NCBI GenBank assembly: GCA_002288455.1
Contig: NEUS01000002.1
Span: 16,797-80,796, forward strand
Source: Opitutia bacterium Tous-C1TDCM
GTDB lineage: Bacteria; Verrucomicrobiota; Verrucomicrobiia; Opitutales; Opitutaceae
Reading direction: 5' to 3'
Length of the DNA stretch: 64,000 bases
Below, in pieces: positions 45,962-57,990 of this stretch. Below the pieces are notes generated by a model. The model was not told where the DNA came from, did no database searches, and saw only the letters and a list, made by a program, of their open reading frames with translations. Every line of letters starts with the position of its first letter. The stretch's first letter is position 1. Both the position numbers and the translations under genes were made by a program.

Positions 45962-46807
45962 ATGTCCTCCCCGCTGCCGCGGCTCTGCGGTTTCCTGCTG
46001 CTCGTTTTTCCCTTTCTGCCGGCGACCGCCGCCGAAACCGCCGTGACTCCGTCCCAGGTCATCGCGCTTTTCGACGGCACGACCCGCAAGGACTTGTCCG
46101 CCTTCTATACCTGGCTGCCGAAATTCGGCCGCGAAGATCCGGACCGGGTGTTCAGCGTCGTCGACCGGATCGACGGTGCGCCCGCGATCCGCATCAGCGG
46201 CCGCCACTGGGGCGGCATCGTCACGAAAGAAAACTACACCAATTACCGGCTCGTCGCGGAATTCCGCTGGGGGCCTGGAACCTGGATTCCCCGCGCCGAC
46301 CGCGCCCGCGATTCCGGCATTTTGCTGCACGGCCAAGGCGAGGACGGCGGCTACGCCAAGGATTTCAAGTCCCCGTGGATGCGCTCCCTCGAATACCAAA
46401 TCATCGAGGGCGGCACCGGCGATCTTCTCGTGCTCAACGGCTACGTGCGCGGTTCCGACCAACCGCTCGCCGACCGCGTGGTCGCCCGCGTCGCCGCCAA
46501 CGGCAAGAATTGGGATCCCGCCGGCACGCCGAAGGAGTTTACCAAAGGCCGGATCGATTGGCAGCACCGCGATCTCGGTTGGAAAGACGTGCTCGACTTC
46601 CGCGGGCCCAAGGAGGTCGAGCGTCCGGTCGGCGAATGGAACCGCATCGAAGCCGTCTGCGATGGCGGCAACCTCGTCTACTTTCTCAACGGCGTGAAAG
46701 TCCTCGAAGCCTCCGAAAGCTCGCTGACCTCGGGCCGGCTGCTCTTCCAATCCGAAGGCGCGGAAATCTATTTCCGCCGGATCGAACTCCACCCGCTCAA
46801 ACGCTGA
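45962..46807 (+). CDS. DUF1080 (3-keto-disaccharide hydrolase-like) domain protein
   Basis: Signal peptide; IALFDGTTRKDLSAFYTWL; YRLVAEFRWGPGTWIPRADRARDSGILLHGQGEDG; SLEYQIIEGGTGD. Confidence 0.88.
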   Translation: MSSPLPRLCGFLLLVFPFLPATAAETAVTPSQVIALFDGTTRKDLSAFYTWLPKFGREDPDRVFSVVDRIDGAPAIRISGRHWGGIVTKENYTNYRLVAEFRWGPGTWIPRADRARDSGILLHGQGEDGGYAKDFKSPWMRSLEYQIIEGGTGDLLVLNGYVRGSDQPLADRVVARVAANGKNWDPAGTPKEFTKGRIDWQHRDLGWKDVLDFRGPKEVERPVGEWNRIEAVCDGGNLVYFLNGVKVLEASESSLTSGRLLFQSEGAEIYFRRIELHPLKR

Positions 46808-46819
46808 TCCCCTCGCCCC

Positions 46820-48220
46820 ATGCCGCTCCGCCTTTTCACCCGTCTCGTTGTTTTGGCTGCGTTGCTGTCCGCCGGCCGCGCCGCTCCGGCGACCCCGGGC
46901 TGGAAGGCCGGACTCGCCACCGCCGACATCACGCCGCAAGCCGCGCAGTGGATGTCCGGATACGGCAGCCGCAACCGGCCCGCGGAGGGCACGCTGCATC
47001 CGCTCTTCATCAAGGTGCTCGCGCTCGAGGACGCCGCCGGCCACCGCGCTGTCGTCGTCACCAGCGACCTGCTCGGCATCCCGCAGACGATCTACGACCG
47101 CGTGTGCGCCGAATTGAAACAGCGCCACAATCTCGGCCGCGACCAGATCATGCTGCACGCGTCCCACTCGCACTGCACGCCCGTGCTCCGCGGCGCCCTC
47201 TACGACGCCTACCCTTTGCCCGAAACGCAGAAACCCGTCATCGAAACCTATTCCAACGAGCTCGAGGCCGCCCTGGTCGCCACGGTCGGCCGCGCTTTTG
47301 CCGCCTTGGCGCCGGCGCAACTTGCCGCCGGGCAGGGCGAAACCGGCTTCGCCGTCAACCGCCGCAACAATCCCGAGGCCAAGGTACCCGAACTTCGCCG
47401 CGACCGCGCGCTGGCCGGCCCCGTCGATCACTCGGTGCCGGTCCTCGCGGTTTCCTCCCCCGACGGCGCGCTCAAAGCCGTCGTCTTCGGCTACGCCTGC
47501 CACAACACCACGCTCAGCTTCTACCAATGGGCGGGCGACTATGCGGGTTTCGCGCAGATCGCCCTGCAACGCAGCCATCCGGGCGTCACCGCGATGTTCT
47601 ATTCCGGCTGCGGCGCCGACCAAAACCCCCTGCCCCGCCGCGAGGTCCATCAAGCGGAACGCTACGGCAATATGCTCGCCGCCGCCGTCGAGGAAGTGCT
47701 CCTCCGCGCCCCGGCGCCCCTCCCGCCGCGGCTGCGCACGGCACACACGTTCGCCACCTTGAAGTTCGGCCCCACGCCCACGCCGGACGAACTGGCCAAG
47801 CTGGCCCAAGGCCCGCCGACGACCCTCACCCGCTGGGCCGGGCGCCTGAAGGCGGAACTGCAGGCCGGGAAAACCCTGCCGCGGTCTTACCAATACCCGG
47901 TGCAAGTCTGGCGGCTCGGCGAAGACCGGCTCTGGATCGCCCTCGGCGGCGAAGTCGTCGTCGACTACGCGCTCCGTTTCAAAAAAGAATTTGGTCCGTC
48001 GACCTGGGTCGCCGGCTACGCCAACGACGTCATGGCCTACATTCCGTCCGCCCGCGTGCTCGCCGAGGATCGCCCGCCCCGCACGAACGGCCGCCCCGGT
48101 TACGAGGGCAACACCTCCATGTACGTCTACGGCCAACCCGCCCACACGTGGGCCGACGATGTCGAGGATACGATCGCCGCCAGCGTCCACCGCTTGGTCG
48201 GCGAAGTCCGCGCCCGCTGA
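46820..48220 (+). CDS. Neutral/alkaline non-lysosomal ceramidase N-terminal domain-like protein (third paralog)
   Basis: WKAGLATADITPQAAQWMSGYGSRNRPAEGTLHPLFIKVLALEDAAGHRAVVVTSDLLG; MLHASHSHCTPVLRG. Confidence 0.87.
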   Translation: MPLRLFTRLVVLAALLSAGRAAPATPGWKAGLATADITPQAAQWMSGYGSRNRPAEGTLHPLFIKVLALEDAAGHRAVVVTSDLLGIPQTIYDRVCAELKQRHNLGRDQIMLHASHSHCTPVLRGALYDAYPLPETQKPVIETYSNELEAALVATVGRAFAALAPAQLAAGQGETGFAVNRRNNPEAKVPELRRDRALAGPVDHSVPVLAVSSPDGALKAVVFGYACHNTTLSFYQWAGDYAGFAQIALQRSHPGVTAMFYSGCGADQNPLPRREVHQAERYGNMLAAAVEEVLLRAPAPLPPRLRTAHTFATLKFGPTPTPDELAKLAQGPPTTLTRWAGRLKAELQAGKTLPRSYQYPVQVWRLGEDRLWIALGGEVVVDYALRFKKEFGPSTWVAGYANDVMAYIPSARVLAEDRPPRTNGRPGYEGNTSMYVYGQPAHTWADDVEDTIAASVHRLVGEVRAR

Positions 48221-48284
48221 CCACACCGGGCCCGGTCTCTAAACCCTTAAGAAATCTCTCATCTCCCAACTCCTATCTCCCGGC

Positions 48285-49214
48285 TCAGTGCATCTCGATT
48301 TCGCAGGTGCCGAGCCCCGGGCGGTAATAGTTGAACTGCACGTTCGGGTGGTCGGCCAACAGCGACATCGGCACCGCCGTGTCGACGAGGCGTTCCGAAA
48401 TCATGAAGGCGCTCAGCCGCTGGCCGAACGGGTTGTCGTGGAAACCCGCCTGCCAGATCGAGACTTTCTCGGCCCGCCACGTCTCGCGCGGCCCCACCGT
48501 CAGCGCCTCCGTCGGCACCAACGCGATGTTGCCGCCGCCGGAGGTGCGCGCGTTCTGCGCCAGCGTGATCGGGTGCAAATCCACCCGGCGTGTGCCGAGG
48601 GCGCGGTACTCGGCCGGCGTCGGCGGCGCGTCCCGGTGCGCGCCCGTGCGGCGCGGCGGATCGTTGAAGGCCCAGTGCTTGGTCTCGCCCTGCCCGCCCT
48701 GCATCACGGCGCAGCGGACGCCGTCCCAGCTCTTTTGATACGCCGCCGTGTCCGCCTTCGGGAAATGCAGGTTCGCCTCCGGCATCGCCAGCTCCGGCCG
48801 GATCCGGGAAAAACAAAGTTCGCGGTCCGCCCGTTCGAACGAGAGCGGGTGCGTCGCCGGCACTTCGCGCCCGTCCTGGTACCACTCGTCCATGCCCCAG
48901 AAATGGGCGTGCCGCAGCCCGAGGCCCAGTTCGTTCACCAGCCGCGCCACCAGCGGCAGCTGCTCCGTCGGTCCGATCGGGCCGCAGATGCCGACGGGGT
49001 TGTCCGCCGTCGCTTGCCGCCAGGCGGTGATGTATTCCAGCGCTTCGGCGAGATAGAAATCCTCCAGCGTGTCGTACATCACGACCCGGAATCCGGGCCG
49101 TGAAAGTTGCGCGATCCGGGCCGGCGTCAGCGCCGCGGCCGCCCGGATGATTTCGGCGTCAAGGGTCGTGTAATCCCACCAGTCGGGAGCAATGGAGCTG
49201 ATTTTGCGGGGCAT
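48285..49214 (-). CDS. Glucosamine-6-phosphate deaminase/isomerase-like protein
   Basis: [65 protein letters not shown]; clustered with deacetylase. Confidence 0.72.
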   Translation of the reverse strand: MPRKISSIAPDWWDYTTLDAEIIRAAAALTPARIAQLSRPGFRVVMYDTLEDFYLAEALEYITAWRQATADNPVGICGPIGPTEQLPLVARLVNELGLGLRHAHFWGMDEWYQDGREVPATHPLSFERADRELCFSRIRPELAMPEANLHFPKADTAAYQKSWDGVRCAVMQGGQGETKHWAFNDPPRRTGAHRDAPPTPAEYRALGTRRVDLHPITLAQNARTSGGGNIALVPTEALTVGPRETWRAEKVSIWQAGFHDNPFGQRLSAFMISERLVDTAVPMSLLADHPNVQFNYYRPGLGTCEIEMH

Positions 49215-49234
49215 AGATTTTTTGGGGCCGACCT

Positions 49235-50017
49235 TCAGCGGTAGCTCGGGTTGCGGCGCCAGTATTTTCCGAGCGCATCGCGCAAGGGATCGGCCGTCTC
49301 GGCGCAGAAACCAAGGGGATTGTGCCGGCGCCAACCTTCCGCGAGCCGGAACTTGCCCGAACTGCGGCCCACCGCGCGCGCCGTCTCCTCCATCGCCTCG
49401 AGGTAGGAACTCATGCCCTGCGTTTCGTCGAGCCAGGCATGCTGGCTGGCGTGCGCCGCGAGGGCCGCGCGCTTCGTCGGCTGCACTTCGGTCACATCGA
49501 CAAACGCCTCCGCCGCCACCGCCCGGCCCAATCCGTCCTTCAGTCCGTGGGGCTGCGCATGATACACGGTGGCGTCGCCGCCCGCCGCCGGCCGGCGCGG
49601 CTCGGTCCTGAAGTTCGGCATCCCGCGGGCAAACGTCGCCGTCACCGCGAGCCGGGCCGTGGCCATGTGGTCTTCCATGTAGTCCTCCGGCGAATGCGTC
49701 AGGACGATCGTCGGCCGCACGTTGCGGACCAGCGCGGCCACGCGCCGCAGCAATTTCGTTTCGTAAACAATCTCCAGGTCGTCGCCGAAGCCGGGATGCC
49801 ACACCGCGCCGAGCCGGCGCGCCGCCTCCTGCGCTTCCCGGCGCCGCACGCGCCGCGCCTGCGCGGCCGTCAGCGTCATGCTGCCGCAGGATCCGCTTGC
49901 GACGTTGCAGCAATGGATGGCCCAGCCCGCCGCCTTCAGTCGCAGCAGCGTGCCCGCCATCATGAACTCGATGTCGTCGGGATGCGCCGCGATCGCCAGT
50001 GCCGCCGGGGCCGTCAT
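49235..50017 (-). CDS. PIG-L/LmbE family deacetylase
   Basis: [49 protein letters not shown] overlap with upstream gene. Confidence 0.9.
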   Translation of the reverse strand: MTAPAALAIAAHPDDIEFMMAGTLLRLKAAGWAIHCCNVASGSCGSMTLTAAQARRVRRREAQEAARRLGAVWHPGFGDDLEIVYETKLLRRVAALVRNVRPTIVLTHSPEDYMEDHMATARLAVTATFARGMPNFRTEPRRPAAGGDATVYHAQPHGLKDGLGRAVAAEAFVDVTEVQPTKRAALAAHASQHAWLDETQGMSSYLEAMEETARAVGRSSGKFRLAEGWRRHNPLGFCAETADPLRDALGKYWRRNPSYR

Positions 50018-51048
50018 GCGAGCTCGGCGAGCTTCACTTCGCGCCCGAGTTCGGCCGAGCGGTCCGCCGCCAGCACGACGCGGTGCGAACGCAGGCTTTC
50101 TTCCAGATTGGTCAACGGCATCTCTTCCCCGCGCTGCAGCGCCGCGAAGAACGCCTCGAACTGCGTCTGGTACGGGTGGTCCGACACATCGCCGGAATCC
50201 AGCAACTTCATCGCCAGGCCGCTCCACGCGTGCTTGTTCGTCGCGAGTTTCTGGGAGTGGAATTTGTTGTCGAGGAGCGAGCCCTCGCTGCCCACCAGAT
50301 GGGTGTGGAAATAGTAGGGCTGCAGGCAGTCGATCACGGAGGCGACCTTGCCCACGCGGCCGTCGGCGAAACGCAAAATCGTGACCGACGTCGTCGCGTA
50401 CTCGTACTGCTTGAACACCGTGTTTTGCGAACGCGTCGCGTAGCTCGTCACGGCCTCCACGTTGCCTCCCATGCACAGCAGCAAGGCATCGAGCGCATGG
50501 CAGCCCGCCGACAGCAGGCTGCTGCCGCCGTCCTTCTTGCCCGTGTTCCAACGGAACTGGCCGTACCAAGGACCGATGCCGTGGTAATAGTCGACTTCGC
50601 CGTAGTGGATCGCGCCGAGCAGTCCCGCGTCGATGACGGCCTTGGTCGCCTGGAATTGGCTCGAGAACCGGCATTCGAAGCAGACGCAGGTCTTCACGCC
50701 CGCCGCTTTCACGGCCGCCGCCACGCGGGTCGCGTCTTCGGCCGTCAAGGTGATCGGCTTCTCGATGATCAGGTGTTTGCCGGCCTGCGCCGCCGCGATG
50801 ATATGGTCCGCGTGCTGGTGCGGATAGCTGCAGATCGCCACCGCGTGGAGGTCGGGTCGCCGCAGCATGGCCGCAAGGTCGGTGAACGTCTGGATCGGGC
50901 TGCCGTGCCGGGCGCTGAGCGCCGCCGCATCCTGCGGCCGCGACGAGTACACCGCCGTGACCTGCGCGTGCGCCGTCGCGTTGATGGCCTGGATGTGCGC
51001 GGTGCTGACCCAACCGTAACCGATGATGCCGACGTTGTAGTTTTTCAT
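50014..51048 (-). CDS. Gfo/Idh/MocA family oxidoreductase
   Basis: [48 protein letters not shown]. Confidence 0.93.
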   Translation of the reverse strand: MKNYNVGIIGYGWVSTAHIQAINATAHAQVTAVYSSRPQDAAALSARHGSPIQTFTDLAAMLRRPDLHAVAICSYPHQHADHIIAAAQAGKHLIIEKPITLTAEDATRVAAAVKAAGVKTCVCFECRFSSQFQATKAVIDAGLLGAIHYGEVDYYHGIGPWYGQFRWNTGKKDGGSSLLSAGCHALDALLLCMGGNVEAVTSYATRSQNTVFKQYEYATTSVTILRFADGRVGKVASVIDCLQPYYFHTHLVGSEGSLLDNKFHSQKLATNKHAWSGLAMKLLDSGDVSDHPYQTQFEAFFAALQRGEEMPLTNLEESLRSHRVVLAADRSAELGREVKLAELA

Positions 51049-51114
51049 GGAAACTGGTTCCCTGATCCACCGCGCGCCGCCGGCCGAACCGCCGGGCCGC
51101 TTCTTTCCGCGATG

Positions 51115-51130
51115 GTAACCATGGGGTTAC
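51115..51130. promoter_or_regulatory. Candidate operator between divergent Gfo/Idh operon and sulfatase
   Basis: Perfect inverted repeat GTAACC-atgg-GGTTAC. Confidence 0.4.
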
Positions 51131-51228
51131 TCGACCGTGAAAACCCCGGCACGCACTGTCAATCCGCGCCGCTCGGAGCTCGCGTTGGCGCCGCGTATCC
51201 GCCTGTTTGACGGCCACCCCGCCCCGCC

Positions 51229-52698
51229 ATGATCCGATCCCCGCTCCTTCGTTTCGCCGCGTTGCTCATCCTGTCCGCCGCCTGCGCCGCCGGCCGTCCG
51301 CCCAATATCGTTTTCTTCCTCGCCGACGACCTCGGCCAGCGCGATCTCGGCGCCTACGGCAGCACGTTTCACGAAACGCCGAACCTCGACCGGCTCGCGC
51401 GGCAGGGTGCGAAGTTCACCGACGCCTACGCCGCCTGCCCCGTCTGTTCGCCGACCCGCGCCAGCATTCTCACCGGCCAATGGCCGCAGCGCACCGGCAT
51501 CACCGACTACATCGGCGCCCCGGCCACTCCGGCCGCCTGGAAACGGAACACCCCGCTCCTGCCCGCGCCTTACACCGACCGCCTCGCGCTCGATGCGCCG
51601 ACGCTCGCGAAATCGCTCAAGGCCGCCGGCTACGCCACCTACTTCGCGGGCAAATGGCACCTCGGGCCGGAAGGATTCTGGCCGGAAAACCAAGGCTTCG
51701 ACATCAATCAAGGCGGGATCGACCGCGGCGGACCTTACGGCGGAAAGAAATACTTTTCCCCCTATGGCAATCCGCGGCTCACCGACGGCCCCGAGGGCGA
51801 ACATCTGCCCGACCGTCTCGCTTCCGAAACAGCGGCGTTTATCCGGAAGAACAAAGACCGCCCGTTCTTCGCCTATTTCCCGTTCTACTCCGTCCACACC
51901 CCGCTCATGGCCCGCGAGGATCTGCGCAAAAAGTACGAGGCGAAACGCGAACGCCTCGGCCTCAGCGCCGCCTGGGGCCGCGAAGGCGAACGCGATGTCC
52001 GTCTCGTGCAGGAACACGCCGTGTACGCCGGCATGGTCGAAGCGATGGACCTCGCCGTCGGCAAGGTGCTTGCCGCGCTCGACGCAGCCGGCTTGGCGGA
52101 CAACACGATCGTCATTTTCACCAGCGACAACGGCGGTCTTTCCACCAGCGAAGGCTGGCCGACCTCGAATTTGCCCTTCCGCGCCGGCAAGGGCTGGATG
52201 TACGAAGGCGGCATCCGCGAGCCGTTGATCGTGCGCTGGCCCGGCGTTGCCGCGGCCGGTTCCGAAATCTCCGTGCCGGTGAGCAGTCCCGATTTCTTCC
52301 CGACGTTGCTGGCGGCCGCCGGGGCGAAGCCCGCGCGCGGCCAAGTGCTCGACGGCGTCGACCTCACGCCGATCCTGAAAAACGGCGCCGCTCCCGATCG
52401 CGCGCTTTTCTGGCACTATCCGCACTACGGCAACCAAGGCGGCGCTCCCGCCGCCGCCATCCGGCGCGGTCCGTGGAAACTCATCCACTGGTTCGAGGGC
52501 GACCGGATCGAACTCTTCGACGTCGTCCGCGATCCCGGCGAAACCCGCGATCTCGCCGCCGCCGAAGCCACCCGCGTCGCCGGTCTGCGCGCCGAATTGC
52601 AAACTTGGCTGCGCGACGTCGGGGCCAAATTCCCGATTCCCAATCCCGCCTACGCCCCCGCCAAACCCAGCGGCCGCGCCGCGCCCCGCCCCCGCTGA
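51229..52698 (+). CDS. Arylsulfatase-like sulfatase
   Basis: PNIVFFLADDLGQRDLGAYGSTFHETPNLDRLA; CSPTRASILTGQWPQRTG (C-x-P-x-R formylglycine motif); signal peptide. Confidence 0.94.
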   Translation: MIRSPLLRFAALLILSAACAAGRPPNIVFFLADDLGQRDLGAYGSTFHETPNLDRLARQGAKFTDAYAACPVCSPTRASILTGQWPQRTGITDYIGAPATPAAWKRNTPLLPAPYTDRLALDAPTLAKSLKAAGYATYFAGKWHLGPEGFWPENQGFDINQGGIDRGGPYGGKKYFSPYGNPRLTDGPEGEHLPDRLASETAAFIRKNKDRPFFAYFPFYSVHTPLMAREDLRKKYEAKRERLGLSAAWGREGERDVRLVQEHAVYAGMVEAMDLAVGKVLAALDAAGLADNTIVIFTSDNGGLSTSEGWPTSNLPFRAGKGWMYEGGIREPLIVRWPGVAAAGSEISVPVSSPDFFPTLLAAAGAKPARGQVLDGVDLTPILKNGAAPDRALFWHYPHYGNQGGAPAAAIRRGPWKLIHWFEGDRIELFDVVRDPGETRDLAAAEATRVAGLRAELQTWLRDVGAKFPIPNPAYAPAKPSGRAAPRPR

Positions 52699-52794
52699 GT
52701 TCGGCCTCGCAGCGGACGTTTTCCGCACCCCGTACAGTTGCAGTCATTGGCCTTGCGGCACCTCCGGCCGCATCGCATTAAACCGGGCTCGCCG

Positions 52795-54276
<1,482 letters not shown>

Positions 54277-54507
54277 GCTTCGCCCGCCGGAGCAATCCCG
54301 GCGGCCATCGGTCGGCGGACGGTGCGGCCGGCAGCGTGACGACTTGTCCGCCGCCGGGCGCAACGGTGGGACAAATTGGACAGGATTCGGCCAGGCCGAA
54401 TGCATCTCTCCCTCGGAGACGCGCGTATCTGCATGTGGAACAGTTCCCGCTCAGCTCGGGAACAAGTGCGTCACTCCCTTCTCTAACGCGAAACGAGAAC
54501 CCATCAC

Positions 54508-55584
54508 ATGCCTGCCAAATCAAAGTCGCTCCGCCCCTCCCGCAACGCCGACGATAGCGCAGCTCCCGTCGCCGCCCCGCTTAATTCCGCCCCGCTCGAC
54601 ACTCCTCCGTCGTTTCTTGAGAAGTCGGAAACCCCTGCCGCGGAGCCGATTGCGCACGGCGAGCGGAGCAACCTCCAACTCTACCTCCAGGAGATCGGCA
54701 AGACCGCGCTCCTGACCATCGAGGAAGAAATCACTCTCGCCCGTCGCATCCGCCGGGGCGACAAGGCGGCGCGCGACCACATGATCCAAGCCAACCTTCG
54801 GCTCGTGGTAAAAATCGCGATGGATTATAAAGACTTCGGTTTGCCGCTCCTCGACCTCATCAGCGAAGGCAATATCGGCCTCATTAAAGCGGTCGAACGT
54901 TTCGATCCCCGCAAGGGCGGCAAGCTCTCCACCTACGCCGCCTGGTGGATCAAACAGTCGATCAAGCGTGCGCTCGCGAACCAGAGCAAAACCATCCGCC
55001 TGCCCGTCCATCTCGTGGACAAGATCTCGAAGATGCGGCGCACCGCGATGCAGCTCACCGAACAACTCGGCCGCGAGCCGACGGATGAGGAATTGGCGAT
55101 CGAGCTCCAGATTCCGACTTCCAAGGTCGCGCATCTGAAATCGGTCAGCGTGCGGCCCGCGTCGCTCGACGCTCCCGTCGGCGAAGACGGCGACTCCTCC
55201 ACCTTCGGGGAAATCGTCGGCGACGAAAACGCCGTCAGTCCCTACGAGGGCCTGCGCGAGAAGAACCTCAACAGCGACCTCAGCGCGATGGTCAACTCCC
55301 TCGACAAGCGGGAAGCCGAAATCATCAAGCTGCGCTTCGGGCTCGAGGGCCGCGACGAACTCACGCTCGAGGAAGTCGGCCGCCGCTTCAACGTCACCCG
55401 CGAACGCATCCGTCAGCTCGAATATCTCGCGCTCTCCAAGATGCGGAAGGCGATGGCGGCGAACGAATCCGTCCGCACCCTCGAGGAGATCGAAGACGAG
55501 AAACGCGCCCGCGAACGCATGGCCGTCATCCGCGAATTCGTGGAGAGCAAATCCCGCAAGCCCGCGCTCGCCGGCAGCAACTGA
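54508..55584 (+). CDS. RNA polymerase sigma factor, sigma-70 family (RpoD/RpoS-like)
   Basis: LYLQEIGKTALLTIEEEITLARRIRRGDKAARDHMIQANLRLVVKIAMDY; region 2 GNIGLIKAVERFDPRKGGKLSTYAAWWIKQSIKRAL; region 4 HTH. Confidence 0.94.
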   Translation: MPAKSKSLRPSRNADDSAAPVAAPLNSAPLDTPPSFLEKSETPAAEPIAHGERSNLQLYLQEIGKTALLTIEEEITLARRIRRGDKAARDHMIQANLRLVVKIAMDYKDFGLPLLDLISEGNIGLIKAVERFDPRKGGKLSTYAAWWIKQSIKRALANQSKTIRLPVHLVDKISKMRRTAMQLTEQLGREPTDEELAIELQIPTSKVAHLKSVSVRPASLDAPVGEDGDSSTFGEIVGDENAVSPYEGLREKNLNSDLSAMVNSLDKREAEIIKLRFGLEGRDELTLEEVGRRFNVTRERIRQLEYLALSKMRKAMAANESVRTLEEIEDEKRARERMAVIREFVESKSRKPALAGSN

Positions 55585-55609
55585 TCCCCGCCTCCCCTCC
55601 GCTATCCAC

Positions 55610-55638
55610 AAGGCCGACCCCTACGGGTCGGCCTTTTT
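55610..55638 (+). terminator. Rho-independent terminator after sigma factor gene
   Basis: AAGGCCGACCC-ctac-GGGTCGGCCTT then T run. Confidence 0.9.
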
Positions 55639-55665
55639 ATTTCCCGACTTCGGTCGCGGCCGCGC

Positions 55666-56748
55666 TCACTTACGCCGCAGCACGCGGATCCGGTGCGCCT
55701 CGCTGTCGCCGATAAACACGGAGCCGTCGGCATCGACATACACGCCGTGCAGCCGCGCCATCGCGCACTGCAGCGGATCGCCGTCCGGGCCGTTGCCCTT
55801 GGCGCCGGTTCCGGCGATCAACTCGAGCATGCCGGTTTGCGCCGCGATCATCCGCACCGAATGGCTTTCCGTATCCGCGAGCCAGACGTTGCCGGCTTGG
55901 TCAATCGCGATGCCCTTGGGTCCGCTGAGCGTCGCGGCTTTCGCCGGGCCGCCGTTGCCGGTGAAGCCCTTCGCGCCGGTCCCGGCGACGTGATGGATTT
56001 TTCCGGATTTCAGATCGAAGCGGAAGACCTGGTTGCCCTCGCGCGTCGCGAGCCAGAGATCGCCCTTGGCGTCGAAATCCAACGAACGCGGACCGCGCAA
56101 CGGCGTGCCCGCGATGGGCGAGCCGTCGGGGGTCGGTCCCGGTTTGCCGGTGCCGGCAAAGGTCGAGATCACGCCGGTGGCCGGATCGATACGGCGGACG
56201 ACGTGGTTGCCGATGTCGCAAATATAAAGCGAGCCGTCCGGCCCGAATTGGATGCTGTGAGGCTGGTTCAACTGCGCCGCGGCCGCCGGACCGCCGTCCC
56301 CGGCGTACCCCTTCTGCCCGTTGCCGGCGATCGTCGAGATCACGCCGGTTCGCGCATCGATCCGGCGGATCGCGTGATTCAACATATCCGCGATGTACAA
56401 ATGGCCGTTCCGGTCGAAGCGGATCTCGTGCGGTTTGTTGAAGGTCGCCGCCTTGGCCGGACCGCCGTCGCCGGCATAGCCGATCGCGCCGGTGCCGGCC
56501 ACCGTCGACATCGTGCCGTCGGGCGCGACGCGGCGGATCCGTTGCCCGGTGTATTCGCAAAACCAGATCGCGCCGTCCGGGCCGCGGATCACGCCGAAGG
56601 GATCGTTGATCTGCGCGGCCGTGGCGGGCCCGCCGTCGCCGCTGTGTCCCTGCACCCCGGTGCCGGCAAAGGTGGAAATTTTCCACTCGGCGAGAGCCAG
56701 CGTGGGCAGCAGCGACAGCATGACGAAGGGGCGAAGGGGAAAGCGCAT
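55666..56748 (-). CDS. NHL-repeat beta-propeller exported protein
   Basis: Repeated ISTIAGNGQKGYAGDGGPAAAAQLNQPHSI-type units; N-terminal signal peptide from MRFPLRPFVMLSLLPTLALA. Confidence 0.9.
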   Translation of the reverse strand: MRFPLRPFVMLSLLPTLALAEWKISTFAGTGVQGHSGDGGPATAAQINDPFGVIRGPDGAIWFCEYTGQRIRRVAPDGTMSTVAGTGAIGYAGDGGPAKAATFNKPHEIRFDRNGHLYIADMLNHAIRRIDARTGVISTIAGNGQKGYAGDGGPAAAAQLNQPHSIQFGPDGSLYICDIGNHVVRRIDPATGVISTFAGTGKPGPTPDGSPIAGTPLRGPRSLDFDAKGDLWLATREGNQVFRFDLKSGKIHHVAGTGAKGFTGNGGPAKAATLSGPKGIAIDQAGNVWLADTESHSVRMIAAQTGMLELIAGTGAKGNGPDGDPLQCAMARLHGVYVDADGSVFIGDSEAHRIRVLRRK

Positions 56749-56803
56749 GCCGATCCGATTGCCCCAAGGTCCGGCCGGCGTCGAACGCAAATCCGGCCCC
56801 GCC

Positions 56804-57985
56804 TCAGGTGAGGTTTTCGATGATGCTGACGAGCGGCAGGAAGAGCGCGATGACGATGGTGCCGACCATGACCGCCATGAACACGATCATGATCGGTTCG
56901 ATGACGGAGGTCAGACCGGCGACGGCGTTGTCGACTTCCTCGTCGTAGGTGTCGGCGATGCGGGCGAGCATGTCCGGCAGCGCGCCGGTTTCCTCGCCGA
57001 CCTCGATCATACTCGTGACCATGCCGGGGAAAATGTGCGTCGATTCGAGGGGCTTGGCCACGCTGTCGCCCTCTTTGACGCGGTCGTGCACGATGTTGAT
57101 CGCATTCGCGATGTGGACGTTGCCGCTGGTGTCGCGCGTGATGGTGAGAGCCTGCAAAATCGGCACGCCGCTCGCGAGCAAGGTGCCGAAAGTGCGGGTG
57201 AAGCGGGCGATCGCCGCCTTCAGGAAAAGGTCGCCCATGACGGGGCTGTGGATCAGCAGCCAGTCGATGATCTTCCGGCCGAACGCCGTCCGGGCGAAGA
57301 CCTTGAAGCCGAACCAAGCCGCGATCGTGCCGCCGATCGCGAGCAGGTAGTGCGCCTTCATGAAGTTCGAAACCGTGAGCAGCGCCTGGGTGAGCACCGG
57401 CAGCGCCTGGCCCTTCAGCAAACCGGAGAAGATGTCCTCGAACTTCGGCACCACGACGACCATGAGGATCGAGACGATGATCACCGCGACCATCACGATG
57501 ATGACCGGATAGATCATCGCGGCCTTCACCTTGCCGGCGATTTTCTGCGCCTTCTCCATGAAGAGGGAAAGCCGGTCGAGCACGGTATCGAGCACGCCGC
57601 CGGCCTCGCCCGCCTTGACCATGTTGATATAAAGCCGGTCGAAGACCTGCGGATTGGCCGCGAGACCGTCGGAGAAATTGCCGCCGGAGCGGATGGTATC
57701 GGCGATGCTTTCCACGACCTCGCGGAAGGCCGGGCGTTTTTCCTGGCGCGCGAGCACCTCGAGGCTGCGCAAAATCGGCATGCCGGCTTTCACCAAGGTC
57801 GCGAGCTGGCGCGTGAAGACCGCGAGACCCTTGGTGTTGATCGGGCGGCGGAAGGTGCGGCGGCGTTTCTTGGCCGCCGGCCCGCCGGTCGGAAACGTGA
57901 GGGAGTTGGGCTTGCCGGCCGCCTTGGCGGCGAAGGTGGCCGGAGCCGGCGCTGCAGGGGCGGACTTGACCGCGAGTTTGGCCAT
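56804..57985 (-). CDS. pilC: Type II secretion/type IV pilus inner membrane protein (PilC/GspF family)
   Basis: FTRQLATLVKAGMPILRSLEVLARQEKRPAFREVVESI; second GspF repeat; SVIEPIMIVFMAVMVGTIVIALFLPL. Confidence 0.93.
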   Translation of the reverse strand: MAKLAVKSAPAAPAPATFAAKAAGKPNSLTFPTGGPAAKKRRRTFRRPINTKGLAVFTRQLATLVKAGMPILRSLEVLARQEKRPAFREVVESIADTIRSGGNFSDGLAANPQVFDRLYINMVKAGEAGGVLDTVLDRLSLFMEKAQKIAGKVKAAMIYPVIIVMVAVIIVSILMVVVVPKFEDIFSGLLKGQALPVLTQALLTVSNFMKAHYLLAIGGTIAAWFGFKVFARTAFGRKIIDWLLIHSPVMGDLFLKAAIARFTRTFGTLLASGVPILQALTITRDTSGNVHIANAINIVHDRVKEGDSVAKPLESTHIFPGMVTSMIEVGEETGALPDMLARIADTYDEEVDNAVAGLTSVIEPIMIVFMAVMVGTIVIALFLPLVSIIENLT

Positions 57986-57990
57986 GGGCG

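Noticed and set aside
45866-48226. 786-aa minus-strand ORF
   Set aside because: Antisense to DUF1080 and ceramidase-like genes; no recognisable motifs
44689-48327. 1212-aa plus-strand ORF
   Set aside because: Overlaps PVC cytochrome gene (antisense) and two well-supported genes in other frames; low-complexity R/P-rich translation
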